Positions 1-8,568 of a DNA stretch of 39,017 nt are shown piece after piece; within the stretch, counting starts at the first letter, position 1; each line of letters begins with the position of its first letter. A program made the position numbers and the translations under genes. Source of the stretch: Cyanobacteria bacterium OH_CBB_238 (GTDB lineage Bacteria; Cyanobacteriota; Vampirovibrionia; Gastranaerophilales; Gastranaerophilaceae); contig JAEYQN010000084.1 in assembly GCA_023409995.1 (NCBI GenBank), forward strand, positions 1 through 39,017, written 5' to 3'. Under the pieces are notes generated by a model that saw only the letters and a list, made by a program, of their open reading frames with translations, did not search any database and was not told where the DNA came from.

Positions 1-292
1 ACTTTGATGACACTAATTTTTCAATGCTCTTATTTTGATAAGAAGCAAAATTAGCACAAAACAAAAAACAATCATTCTTTCTACAGAAACTATATGACAT
101 TGTTCGTTTATCATTTCTGAAGGACTGTGCTTCAATACCATTCCAGATTTCATCTAAATCTTGTTCAAAAAGATTACCATAGTTATAGAAATCTTTTACA
201 AAAGCTGAAGAACATGAGTAGCAGTTTCCATCTGGCTCAACCCTTATTAAGTTCCACGGCGCATAGCATATATTATTTTCATTTATAGACAT
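1..292 (-). CDS. SPASM-like cysteine-rich protein, N-terminal part (3' end off the window)
   Basis: An open frame runs from an ATG at 292 down to the left edge (about 97 codons), and an in-frame stop lies just upstream of the ATG. The translation resembles the iron-sulfur-binding SPASM domain that usually follows a radical SAM core. CYAPWNLIRVEPDGNCYSC is followed by a YGNLFEQDLDEIWNG segment, then FR, then a CRKNDCFLFC cluster. In known SPASM proteins these cysteines bind auxiliary [4Fe-4S] clusters. Here the first cysteine is at residue 9, so no radical SAM domain precedes the module. Either the catalytic domain follows it off the edge, or the protein is a stand-alone or degraded SPASM unit. 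No good ribosome-binding site is visible. The family assignment is from motif recognition only. Confidence 0.6.
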   Translation of the reverse strand, partial: MSINENNICYAPWNLIRVEPDGNCYSCSSAFVKDFYNYGNLFEQDLDEIWNGIEAQSFRNDKRTMSYSFCRKNDCFLFCANFASYQNKSIEKLVSSK

Positions 293-380
293 ATAGGTGC
301 CCAGATATTAATTATTGTCCAATTATTATATCCTAACACCAAAATATTCTCAATATTGGCAAATATAGATACAGAATAAG

Positions 381-1121
381 TCAATATGCTTTACCAATAA
401 GCGAATTGTGTGCATACAATTCAATAGAACTATCAAGCTCTGAAAGACTAATTTCGTATTTATATCTGTATTCCAACGCAAGTTTTATTAGGTAGTCTGT
501 AAAATGAGGGTTTTTGGGCAGCAAAGAGCCATGCAAGTAAGTTCCAAAAACATTATTTTTTCTTGCTCCTTCAGTCTTATCAGAACCATTGTTTCCATTT
601 CCAACGGAGACCATTGCAAGTGGAACGGTTCCTTCTTCAAGATATGTCAGTCCACTATGATTTTCAAAGCCAACCAACGTATTAGGGCTAAGAAAAGAAG
701 ATTTAGCTGTTACATTACCAATGAATCTTTTATCCCCAGCAATCGTGTAAGCATCAAGCAGATTTATACCCTCAAGCCTATCACCGATATGAGGCTGATA
801 ATACTTTCCAAATAACTGATACCCTCCGCAAATAGACAAAAATACCGCCATATTTGAACTAGCATCCTGAAGGGCAACTTCGTTAATTTTCAACTCGTTA
901 GAAACTGTAACCTGTTGCTTATCTTGACCACCGCCAATAAAATACAAATCATATTTTGTAATATCAATAATATCACCTGCGTTTATATCTGATACAGTAA
1001 CGTTTATGCCCCTATCTTCTGCCCTCTTTCTTATGGAAATAATATTTCCAAGATCTCCATAAATATTAAGTAATTTGGGGTATAAATGAGCTATTGATAA
1101 TTCAAGTCCATTACTTTGCAT
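381..1121 (-). CDS. gatD: Lipid II isoglutaminyl synthase, glutaminase subunit GatD
   Basis: This 246-residue class I glutamine amidotransferase of the CobB/CobQ-like type matches the usual GatD length. The N-terminus (IAHLYPKLLNIYGDLGN) is the typical GatD opening. The nucleophile is Cys98 in LSICGGYQLFG, and His197 lies in FGTYLHG. GatD hydrolyses glutamine and passes ammonia to MurT, which amidates the alpha-carboxyl of D-Glu in the lipid II stem peptide in the cytoplasm. MurT is not in the window, so the partner must be elsewhere. The ATG at 1121 overlaps the end of proS by 11 bases and has no clear Shine-Dalgarno sequence, suggesting translational coupling. A cobyric acid synthase-like enzyme is a less likely alternative, because the synthetase domain is missing. 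Confidence 0.85.
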   Translation of the reverse strand: MQSNGLELSIAHLYPKLLNIYGDLGNIISIRKRAEDRGINVTVSDINAGDIIDITKYDLYFIGGGQDKQQVTVSNELKINEVALQDASSNMAVFLSICGGYQLFGKYYQPHIGDRLEGINLLDAYTIAGDKRFIGNVTAKSSFLSPNTLVGFENHSGLTYLEEGTVPLAMVSVGNGNNGSDKTEGARKNNVFGTYLHGSLLPKNPHFTDYLIKLALEYRYKYEISLSELDSSIELYAHNSLIGKAY

Positions 1122-2853
1122 TGTTGATATATTCTATAACTTTTTTAATAGCTTCATCTGGTTCAATTGTTTGCATATTTGAAGTTTCTCTTACTTTAAA
1201 TTCAACTAAACCTTGCTCAATGGTTTTACCAACGGTTATCCTAAGCGGAAAACCTATCAAATCAGCATCCTTAAATTTGACCCCTGCTCTTTCGTCTCTG
1301 TCATCAATAACAACTTCAATATTTGCTTCTTTTAACTTGCTATAAAGCTCTTCAGCAATCTGCATTTGTTTTTCATCTTTTATATTAACAGGCACAACAA
1401 CTACGTGATAAGGCGCAATAGCCACAGGCCACTTAATTCCAAAATCATCATGATATCTTTCAACCGCAGCCGCCGCCGTTCTTGAAATACCAATTCCATA
1501 ACATCCCATCACGAATGGAACTTCTTTTCCTGATTCGTCTGTAAAAGTTGCATTCATTGATTTTGAATATTTTGTACCAAGTTTAAATATATTACCAACC
1601 TCTATACCGCTGGTAACTTTAAGCGTAGCCCCACAATCAGGGCAAATATCACCTTGCTCAACCAATCTTATATCCGCAACTAATTGAGGCAAATCAAGAT
1701 CAATATTCCAATTAGCACCAATCATATGCTTATCTGTTTGATTACACCCTACAACAAAGTTTTTAAGATCAGTTACTGTTTCATCTGCAACAACTTTCAC
1801 ATTTTTTAGGCCTTGTGGACCTATGAACCCAGATCGGGCTGAAAAACCACTAGTCTGCATTATTTCATCAATCTCATCTGCTCTTGCAATTCTTATTTCA
1901 TTTCCAGCAAAAACATTCATCAACTTTGTTTCTTCAACTGTCTTATCTCCTCTGATAAGAGCCACAACGTATGTATCATCTAATACATACACCAAGGATT
2001 TACATATAACAGTCGAACTAATATTTAGGAATTTTGCTAAATCTTCAATGGTTTTTGTAGCAGGTGTATCTACCACCATACAGCTATTAAAGCCACCATC
2101 TATGTTGACTTGCGGTAACTTAGAAATAGCATGATTTGAATTAGCAGAATAATCACATTCTTCACAATAGAAAACATCATTTTCTCCTGCATTATTTTCT
2201 GACTCTTCATTAACTAGAACCATAAATTCATGCGAAACGCTACCACCTATTGCCCCAGAATCAGATTGAACCATTTTTGTCTCAAGTCCACATCTATCAA
2301 AAATATTTTTATATGCTTTAGCCATAACTTCATATGAAATATCAAGACCTTGTTCGTTTATATCAAAGCTATATGCATCTTTCATAATAAATTCTCTACC
2401 ACGAAGCAATCCAAACCTTGGACGAATTTCATCTCTAAATTTTGATTGTACTTGGTATAAGTTCACAGGTAATTGCTTATAAGAACGAATTCCCTCACGA
2501 GCAATAGACGTAATAACTTCTTCATGAGTTGGTCCAAGACACATATCTCTATTATGTCTATCTTTAAGGCGCATAAGCTCTTTACCATAAACATCCCATC
2601 GACCTGACTCTTTCCATAACTCTTGAGGTTGCACAAACGGCATAAGAAGCTCTTGAGCTCCAGCTGAGTCCATCTCTTCTCTAACAATATTTTCCACTTT
2701 TTTTAATACACGCCACATTAATGGCAAATAATTATATACACCGCTCGTCAGTTTACGTATATATCCAGCTCTAACTAATAATTTATGACTCATAACCTCA
2801 GCATCAGCAGGAAATTCCCTTAGCGTCTGAACAAAAAGATTTGACATTTTCAT
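1111..2853 (-). CDS. proS: Prolyl-tRNA synthetase (bacterial type, with editing domain)
   Basis: This 580-residue protein charges tRNA-Pro with proline in the cytoplasm. Class II motif 1 lies around residues 44-72 (PLMWRVLKKVENIV). Motif 2 spans about 139-159 (FRDEIRPRFGLLRGREFIMKD), preceded by the TXE-type signature GPTHEE. Motif 3 is around 448-460 (VMGCYGIGISR). Between motifs 2 and 3, about residues 235-395, lies the inserted YbaK-like editing domain, with a lysine (VICKSLV, Lys285) where the bacterial enzyme has its key editing lysine. Two Cys-X2-Cys pairs (230-233 and 404-407) flank the insert. The C-terminus is the anticodon-binding domain. The ATG at 2853 follows a GAAGGA ribosome-binding site. 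A second in-frame ATG two codons later is possible. It overlaps gatD downstream. Confidence 0.97.
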   Translation of the reverse strand: MKMSNLFVQTLREFPADAEVMSHKLLVRAGYIRKLTSGVYNYLPLMWRVLKKVENIVREEMDSAGAQELLMPFVQPQELWKESGRWDVYGKELMRLKDRHNRDMCLGPTHEEVITSIAREGIRSYKQLPVNLYQVQSKFRDEIRPRFGLLRGREFIMKDAYSFDINEQGLDISYEVMAKAYKNIFDRCGLETKMVQSDSGAIGGSVSHEFMVLVNEESENNAGENDVFYCEECDYSANSNHAISKLPQVNIDGGFNSCMVVDTPATKTIEDLAKFLNISSTVICKSLVYVLDDTYVVALIRGDKTVEETKLMNVFAGNEIRIARADEIDEIMQTSGFSARSGFIGPQGLKNVKVVADETVTDLKNFVVGCNQTDKHMIGANWNIDLDLPQLVADIRLVEQGDICPDCGATLKVTSGIEVGNIFKLGTKYSKSMNATFTDESGKEVPFVMGCYGIGISRTAAAAVERYHDDFGIKWPVAIAPYHVVVVPVNIKDEKQMQIAEELYSKLKEANIEVVIDDRDERAGVKFKDADLIGFPLRITVGKTIEQGLVEFKVRETSNMQTIEPDEAIKKVIEYINNAK

Positions 2854-2967
2854 AACTGATTCATCCTTCGATCTAAAATCTGTATAACAGATTTTTCAAA
2901 TTTAAACTTATGCCTAACACACGATAATATTAGCATAAATGAGAGTCATGGTAAAAAAATTAATGAC

Positions 2968-3981
2968 TTACTCTTGTTTATAATTAGAAATTTCAAAATT
3001 CTTAATTTCTTCAAGTGCTTTAGGCAAGATTCTTTCCAATGCCAAAACAACTTCAGGATCAAACTGAATGCCCGCCATTTCTTTCAATTTTAAAATCGCA
3101 ACATTAGGGTCAAGAGGTTCTCTATAGGCTCTAGAAGACAACATACCATCAAACGCGTCAGCAACAGCTATAATTCTGGATCCAAGAGGAATTTCATCAC
3201 CCTTTAAAGCAAAAGGGTAACCTTGCCCATTAAAAAACTCATGATGATATTTAATAATCTCAACAACTCCTCTAAGTTGCTTGATATCCTCTAGGATTCT
3301 CACTCCGTGGCGTACATGTTTTTTAATTTCTTCATATTCTTCAGAAGTTAATTTATCAACTTTATATAAGATATCATCAGAAACACCTATCATACCAATA
3401 TCATGCAATAAACCTGCCAATTCTATACGATTAGCTTCATCTGCAGGAATTACACCAATACTTTCAACGATTTTATTTGTATAAAATGTAACTCTTCTAC
3501 TTCTACCTAGTGTAAATGAGTCTTTTGCATCCAACGCTTCAATAATTGCTTTAATAGTGCCTGAAAATAAGTCCTTAAGATCATTGATCAAAACCTCATT
3601 GTCAATTTTCAATTGCAAATATTCCAATGAATTGGCAACAGTGAGTAAGAGTTCATCCGGACTATACGGTTTTTTAATATATCTATATATTTTTGCATAA
3701 TTTATTGCATCAATAAGAATACTTGCATCCGTATATGCCGTCACAAGAAGTCTCATGGTGTTTGGATAACCATCATAAACTCTTTTTAACAGCTCAACAC
3801 CGTCCATCTCAGGCATTTTATGATCAGACAAAACTAAATCAATATGTCTTTCTTTAAGAATTTCTAGAGCTTGAAAAGGAGATGTTGTTTTATAAATCTC
3901 ATATTTCCCTCTCAATGTTCTATACAATAGAGCGAGGTTATTTTCTTCATCATCAACAATTAATATCTTATATAAATCCAT
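2968..3981 (-). CDS. Response regulator with HD-GYP output domain
   Basis: This 337-residue protein has an N-terminal receiver domain (acidic pocket in ILIVDDEENN, phospho-acceptor Asp53 in LVLSDHKMPEMDG, Lys in YIKKPYS) and a C-terminal HD-GYP domain. HD-GYP enzymes degrade cyclic di-GMP. Visible signature residues are His193-Asp194 (LLHDIG), His246-His247 and Gly254-Tyr255-Pro256 (NGQGYP). The usual histidine of the GHS.RV motif is replaced by Arg160 (GRSRRV), which could change metal binding. I chose the ATG at 3981, one base after the kinase stop codon. A TTG three codons upstream would overlap the kinase. It is last in the kinase operon downstream of the flagellar export genes, so it may adjust cyclic di-GMP for motility. 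That link is inferred from position. Confidence 0.92.
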   Translation of the reverse strand: MDLYKILIVDDEENNLALLYRTLRGKYEIYKTTSPFQALEILKERHIDLVLSDHKMPEMDGVELLKRVYDGYPNTMRLLVTAYTDASILIDAINYAKIYRYIKKPYSPDELLLTVANSLEYLQLKIDNEVLINDLKDLFSGTIKAIIEALDAKDSFTLGRSRRVTFYTNKIVESIGVIPADEANRIELAGLLHDIGMIGVSDDILYKVDKLTSEEYEEIKKHVRHGVRILEDIKQLRGVVEIIKYHHEFFNGQGYPFALKGDEIPLGSRIIAVADAFDGMLSSRAYREPLDPNVAILKLKEMAGIQFDPEVVLALERILPKALEEIKNFEISNYKQE

Positions 3982-3982
3982 C

Positions 3983-5641
3983 TTACTCAATAATTTCTAA
4001 TTCTGGCTCATTTTTCACCAATATGGCTTCTTTAGCCCTATTGATAGGTAAAGTAATAGTAAACTTGGTACCTTTGCCAACTACTGTATCAACTTCAATT
4101 TTTCCTTGGTGATTTTTAATTACTTTATAACTAATTGACATTCCAAGACCAGTCCCTTGACCAACAGGTTTGGTTGTGAAGAATGGGTTGAATATTTTTT
4201 GTGCAGTAACTGCATCCATACCTTTACCATTGTCTTCGATTTCAATTATAACATCATTGTCAACTGTTTTTATTCTAATCCATACATCACCCTGTGGTTT
4301 GTCATCAAGAGCAAATGCAGCATTGTCAAGAATATTCATGAACACTTGATTCAATTGCCCGCCATATGCCTCAATTTTTGGCAGTGGCTCTTGATATTCC
4401 TTGTGTACAACAATTTTGTTCTTATATTTATTATATAAAATATTTAAAGTAGTTTCAAACTCTTTTGGAAGGTCAACGCTTGTCAAAGCAACTTCTTCCA
4501 TCCTCGAGAAATTCTTCAGATCTAAAATTATATTTCTTGTACGCTCAGTACCTTCCTTGCAACTTTTTATCAAATCAGGCAAATCAGACTTTAAAAATTC
4601 ATAATCTACTTCTTGAAGTAGATTTTCAACCTCTTTTTTATGTTCAACTGAAAGCTCATTAATATACAAATTATGTGTATCAATAATTTTCATCAAATCA
4701 TTAGAATAATTTGTTAAGTGGCTTAAATTACCATAAATAAAATTAATAGGGTTATTTATTTCATGCATTATGCCGGCAACCAGTTCTCCCAATGACTTCA
4801 TTTTCTCAGAATGAACCATCATTGCTTGAGTATTTTGTAATTCCTCATAAGCTCCCTCTAATTGTTTTGTACGATCCTCGACTTGACGACCGAGAGAACT
4901 GTATAATCGCTGTAATGCATCAGCCATTGAATTATAAGATTCAACTAATTCATTTATTTCAAAATATCTTGTTCGTTCAACTCTGTTAGACAGATCTCCT
5001 TGTTCGAACTCTCCTGTAGCCTGAACTAATGAATTAAGCGGGCTTATAATTTTTCTAGACAAAAAGTATGACAGAATTAAAGCAAACACAACAAATATTA
5101 TGATTAATACAGATAACTGACTAACTAAATTATCAAAAAACGTTTTAAACATTTGATTCTTGTAAAAGCCCGTAAATACGATATATTTACCTCTTACACT
5201 CGGTATGTATATTGTATTTCTAATACTATTAGAATTAAGTTTACCTAATAATATTTTTTCATCTTTAATTCTAACCGCACCAGGTGCAAGAGATGAATAT
5301 AATATTCTTTTATTGTTTTTATCTTGAATAATAATATAAGCAATGAGCCTATTAGAAAGCATATATTCAACTTTTTTACCAATTTCTTTAAAGTCCCCTT
5401 TTTGCATATCCGCCGTTAATAAATTAGAAACCGTTGCGGAAAGAGAATAGTTTAATATTTGATTATTGGTTTCAGCTTTTTCATTAAGAGCCTTCATAGC
5501 TACATTAATATACCACCCCATAAACAAAACAATCAAAACAATAACTGAACTCGTCAAAATAGCAAATTCAAAACTAAGTTTTCGCTCTTTTAAAAATCCC
5601 AAAGTAAAAATATATTTAAGTGTATTAAATCTTCTTCTCAT
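3983..5641 (-). CDS. Membrane sensor histidine kinase with HAMP domain
   Basis: This 552-residue protein has a TM helix near residues 27-46, an extracytoplasmic sensor region of about 125 residues, and a second TM near 173-194. A HAMP domain follows (SPLNSLVQATGEFEQGDLSNRV), then a coiled coil. The dimerization/phosphoacceptor helix carries His293 (LVAGIMHEINNPINF). The ATPase domain has N (NQVFMNILDNA), G1 (DNGKGMD), F (FNPFFTTK) and G2 (GQGTGLGMS) boxes. The sensor region has no family that I recognise. The start is the ATG at 5641, one base after the stop of the upstream small gene. A TTG at 5686 would add 15 residues overlapping that gene. The HD-GYP regulator begins one base after this stop, so it is the obvious cognate partner. 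Confidence 0.93.
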   Translation of the reverse strand: MRRRFNTLKYIFTLGFLKERKLSFEFAILTSSVIVLIVLFMGWYINVAMKALNEKAETNNQILNYSLSATVSNLLTADMQKGDFKEIGKKVEYMLSNRLIAYIIIQDKNNKRILYSSLAPGAVRIKDEKILLGKLNSNSIRNTIYIPSVRGKYIVFTGFYKNQMFKTFFDNLVSQLSVLIIIFVVFALILSYFLSRKIISPLNSLVQATGEFEQGDLSNRVERTRYFEINELVESYNSMADALQRLYSSLGRQVEDRTKQLEGAYEELQNTQAMMVHSEKMKSLGELVAGIMHEINNPINFIYGNLSHLTNYSNDLMKIIDTHNLYINELSVEHKKEVENLLQEVDYEFLKSDLPDLIKSCKEGTERTRNIILDLKNFSRMEEVALTSVDLPKEFETTLNILYNKYKNKIVVHKEYQEPLPKIEAYGGQLNQVFMNILDNAAFALDDKPQGDVWIRIKTVDNDVIIEIEDNGKGMDAVTAQKIFNPFFTTKPVGQGTGLGMSISYKVIKNHQGKIEVDTVVGKGTKFTITLPINRAKEAILVKNEPELEIIE

Positions 5642-5642
5642 C

Positions 5643-5846
5643 TCATTTTCTAACTGCACTGGAACTATCCAGAATTTTGCCGACAATGTAGCCCATAATT
5701 CCCAAAACTAAAGAATATGGCAGTATCTTGATTATAGTAAACTTTACTGTTTCTGCATCAATAGAAAATGAAGTACAAAAAACTATTGTACCAAACACCA
5801 CTATTGCAACACTGGTCCACAGAACCGATAATTCTTTTGAATACAT
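5643..5846 (-). CDS. Small two-TM membrane protein of unknown function
   Basis: This 67-residue protein has two hydrophobic segments, about residues 9-27 (LWTSVAIVVFGTIVFCTSF) and 41-59 (ILPYSLVLGIMGYIVGKIL), and a short basic tail. I do not recognise a family. The ATG at 5846 has an AAGG ribosome-binding site. The gene sits between the PilZ gene (9 bases upstream) and the histidine kinase (start one base after this stop), so it is almost certainly co-translated with the kinase. This makes it a candidate kinase accessory or flagellum-linked membrane protein, but that rests on gene order only. Confidence 0.75.
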   Translation of the reverse strand: MYSKELSVLWTSVAIVVFGTIVFCTSFSIDAETVKFTIIKILPYSLVLGIMGYIVGKILDSSSAVRK

Positions 5847-5855
5847 ATAAAGACC

Positions 5856-6443
5856 TTATTTATTTTGATTCTCTATCTGTTTTCTGAAACAGAACTGTAC
5901 TAAAGATATTCTAGCAATATTTTTAATGAGTTTAAATCGTCCTGACACAGTATATCCATGTAACTCATCTGCTTCAATTCTTATAGGCTGAAAAAGGCAG
6001 TCTAAAAGTATATTTTTTTCTACTTCAAAATTAACTCTATAATCTTTTGCCAAACTCATTTCTTCTGGAGTCGTGAGTTTTAAACCGCCTGCACTTATAT
6101 CAATAATAGAAGCTTTAATTGTTTTATCTTGATCTTTAAGTAAAATATTTTTAGAATACTCTATTCTTGTATATTCCCTTCTTTGCAAAAATTTATGCGT
6201 TATCGGGTATTGAAGTTTTATAAAATTATTTTCTAACCCTATAATAGAAGTTTCAAAATACAATAAACCTTGAGGTGTATTGGAAAACATTTCAATATTT
6301 TCATCAATATTCAATTTTTCGTCGGACAATAATCGAACCGTAAAAAAAGAAGCTTCTGTTTGATTTACAACACATTTTGTTGCCTGTTTAACATCCTTTG
6401 GGATAATCCTAAATTCTTTATCTTCTGATATATAAGACTTCAT
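5856..6443 (-). CDS. PilZ-domain cyclic di-GMP receptor, YcgR-like
   Basis: This 195-residue protein has an N-terminal beta-rich region (about 1-85) of the type found in YcgR-family flagellar brakes and a C-terminal PilZ domain (about 86-190). The two ligand-binding signatures are present: RxxxR at Arg89-Arg93 (RREYTR) and D-x-S-x-x-G at 115-120 (DISAGG). PilZ proteins bind cyclic di-GMP. YcgR-like members then slow or bias the flagellar motor at the membrane. The gene lies 10 bases downstream of flhA and just upstream of a kinase and an HD-GYP regulator, which fits a cyclic di-GMP control unit attached to the flagellar export operon. The domain assignment is strong; the brake role is inferred. 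Confidence 0.88.
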   Translation of the reverse strand: MKSYISEDKEFRIIPKDVKQATKCVVNQTEASFFTVRLLSDEKLNIDENIEMFSNTPQGLLYFETSIIGLENNFIKLQYPITHKFLQRREYTRIEYSKNILLKDQDKTIKASIIDISAGGLKLTTPEEMSLAKDYRVNFEVEKNILLDCLFQPIRIEADELHGYTVSGRFKLIKNIARISLVQFCFRKQIENQNK

Positions 6444-6453
6444 ATAAATACAC

Positions 6454-8568
6454 CTACTTCATTGCCTGAACCGGAACCTGGATAACTCCTACCGATTTTG
6501 CCTTAGTATTACTCGTAATTTCATTATACGACATAACTGAAATTTGTGGATATGTTCTATCTATTAACCTTCTAAACGGAAGTCTTATAGGAGATGAACA
6601 TAGAATAACAGGTTGACTCCCATAACTGGAGATTGCTTTTTCTAACTCATAATTCAATGCATCTAATAGTTTTTTTGTAAAAGCAGGGTCCAACATCAAA
6701 CTTTGCCCATCAGGGCTTACCCCTTGAGCAATAGTATTCTCTACATCAGGAGCCAATGTTATCACGAATAGCTCCCCTGAGTCTGACAAATTTTGCTTGC
6801 AAATACTTCTTGCCAACGCTTGCCTAACTTGCTCAGTAAGAAAATCAGAATTTTTACTAACCTTAACCTGTAAGCTCATTACTTCTAAAATGGTTTTCAA
6901 GTCTCTAACCGAAAGCCTTTCCTTCAATAAATTATGAAGAATTTGCTGGATTTCTCCAGCCGATAGATCTCTCATTAAATCATTTACATAATCTTCAGAA
7001 ACTTCTTTCTTTAGATTTTCAACCAATTGTTGAACATCAGCTCTAGAAATTATATCTGCAGAGTTTTTCTTTATTATCTCAGTAAGATGTGTTGAAATAA
7101 CGGCAGAAGGGCTAACAACTGTATATCCTTGGGCCTCTACAAACTCCCTGTCTTTTTCTTCAATCCAAATAGCAGGCAGCCCAAATGCAGGTTCAATAGC
7201 ATTAATCCCCTGTACACTTGGATTATCTTCACCACCCATTGCATTCATCGCAAGACTTCTATCAACGTATATTTCACCACTTTCAACAGGAACTCCCTTT
7301 AATTTGACCTGATAGTTGTTAGGTGGAAGTTGCAAATTATCTCTAACTCTTATTGATGGCAATACAATGCCCAAATCTAATGCGGTTTGCCTTCTAATTT
7401 GGGCAATTCGTTCCAACAAATCACCGCCCTGCTCCGCATCCAATAGGGGAACTAATCTATAGCCAATTTCTATCTCAATTGCCTCTATTGTAAGAAGCTC
7501 CATAACACTTTCTCTCGTTGCTTTTTTTCTCTTTTTAGCAACTTTATCCATTTTCTCATTTTTTATCTGTTCTTCTTTTTTCTTTTGATCCTCTATTGCT
7601 TTATTCTTCTTTTCTTTAACTTTCATAAAAGCAAAAACACCTGCCGCAATGGAAACGCAGAGAAATGGTAATGTCGGCATACCTGGAATAATTGCCAGAA
7701 ATGCCAACAAAGCACTTACAACGCCCAAAACAACAGGGTTGGAGAACATTTCTTGCTTGATATCATCACCCAAAGAGGTATCCTGGCCTGCGGCTCTAGA
7801 TATAATCAAACCTGTTGCAAAAGAGATCAACAATGCTGGAATCTGAGAAACAAGTCCATCTCCAACTGTCAAAATAGTATAAGTACTAAGAGCAGTCATA
7901 ACATCCATTTTTAACTGCCAAATCCCTATTATCAAGCCTGCAACGATATTTATAACAGTTATAAGAATGCCGGCGGTTGCATCACCTTTAACAAATTTAG
8001 AAGCACCATCCATTGTTCCGTAGAAATTTGATTCTCTTTCAATTTTTCTTCTTTTTTCTTTAGCCTGTGCTTCATTAATTAAACCAGAATTCAAATCAGC
8101 ATCTATACTAAGCTGTTTACCCGGCATACTATCCAAAGTAAATCTTGCAGAAACTTCTGCAACCCTGCCGGCACCACCAGTGATAACCATAAAGTTTATA
8201 ATTACAAGAATTACAAATAGAATAAAACCAACCACATAGTTACCGCCAACTACAAATTCTCCAAAAGAGTGAATTACCTCTCCAGCCTCTCCATAAAGAA
8301 GAATCAATCTCGTAGAACTTACGTTTAACCCCAATCTAAATATTGTTGAGATCAGTAATATTACGGGAAACGTAGAATACTCCAGCGGCTCTTTTGTAAA
8401 TAAACAAACCAACATTATTATTACTGAAAGCGAAATATTCAAAGTCAAAAGAACGTCTAAAAGCGGCGCTGGCAAAGGTAAAACCATCATACAAACAATA
8501 ATGACTAAGCCTACTGATAGGACAATGTCATTATTCTTAAATATGCTAGACAAACCTCCGAAATTCAT
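6454..8568 (-). CDS. flhA: Flagellar export gate protein FlhA
   Basis: This 704-residue protein is full length for FlhA. The N-terminal half is multi-pass membrane with the conserved FHIPEP-type stretch (STIFRLGLNVSSTRLIL) and the cytoplasmic loop containing MPGKQLSIDADLNSGLI and RESNFYGTMDGASKFVKGDA. A charged linker (about 315-350, rich in Lys and Glu) leads to the C-terminal cytoplasmic domain that forms the nonameric docking ring for substrate-chaperone complexes. FlhA uses the proton motive force to drive export of rod, hook and filament proteins. The ATG at 8568 overlaps the flhB stop in an ATGA arrangement, indicating translational coupling. Its position after fliP, fliQ, fliR and flhB is the common export-gate order. 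Confidence 0.98.
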   Translation of the reverse strand: MNFGGLSSIFKNNDIVLSVGLVIIVCMMVLPLPAPLLDVLLTLNISLSVIIMLVCLFTKEPLEYSTFPVILLISTIFRLGLNVSSTRLILLYGEAGEVIHSFGEFVVGGNYVVGFILFVILVIINFMVITGGAGRVAEVSARFTLDSMPGKQLSIDADLNSGLINEAQAKEKRRKIERESNFYGTMDGASKFVKGDATAGILITVINIVAGLIIGIWQLKMDVMTALSTYTILTVGDGLVSQIPALLISFATGLIISRAAGQDTSLGDDIKQEMFSNPVVLGVVSALLAFLAIIPGMPTLPFLCVSIAAGVFAFMKVKEKKNKAIEDQKKKEEQIKNEKMDKVAKKRKKATRESVMELLTIEAIEIEIGYRLVPLLDAEQGGDLLERIAQIRRQTALDLGIVLPSIRVRDNLQLPPNNYQVKLKGVPVESGEIYVDRSLAMNAMGGEDNPSVQGINAIEPAFGLPAIWIEEKDREFVEAQGYTVVSPSAVISTHLTEIIKKNSADIISRADVQQLVENLKKEVSEDYVNDLMRDLSAGEIQQILHNLLKERLSVRDLKTILEVMSLQVKVSKNSDFLTEQVRQALARSICKQNLSDSGELFVITLAPDVENTIAQGVSPDGQSLMLDPAFTKKLLDALNYELEKAISSYGSQPVILCSSPIRLPFRRLIDRTYPQISVMSYNEITSNTKAKSVGVIQVPVQAMK

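Noticed and set aside
2875..2896. Hairpin AAAATCTG/CAGATTTT before proS as a terminator
   Set aside because: The stem is AT-rich, the T-run is only four bases and it overlaps the likely proS promoter and leader; too weak to call.
3982..3990. TTG start for the HD-GYP regulator
   Set aside because: It would overlap the kinase end. The ATG at 3981 lies one base after the kinase stop, the same spacing as between the small gene and the kinase.
5642..5686. TTG start for the histidine kinase
   Set aside because: The 15 extra residues lie wholly within the end of the small membrane-protein gene and the ATG at 5641 fits the one-base junction.
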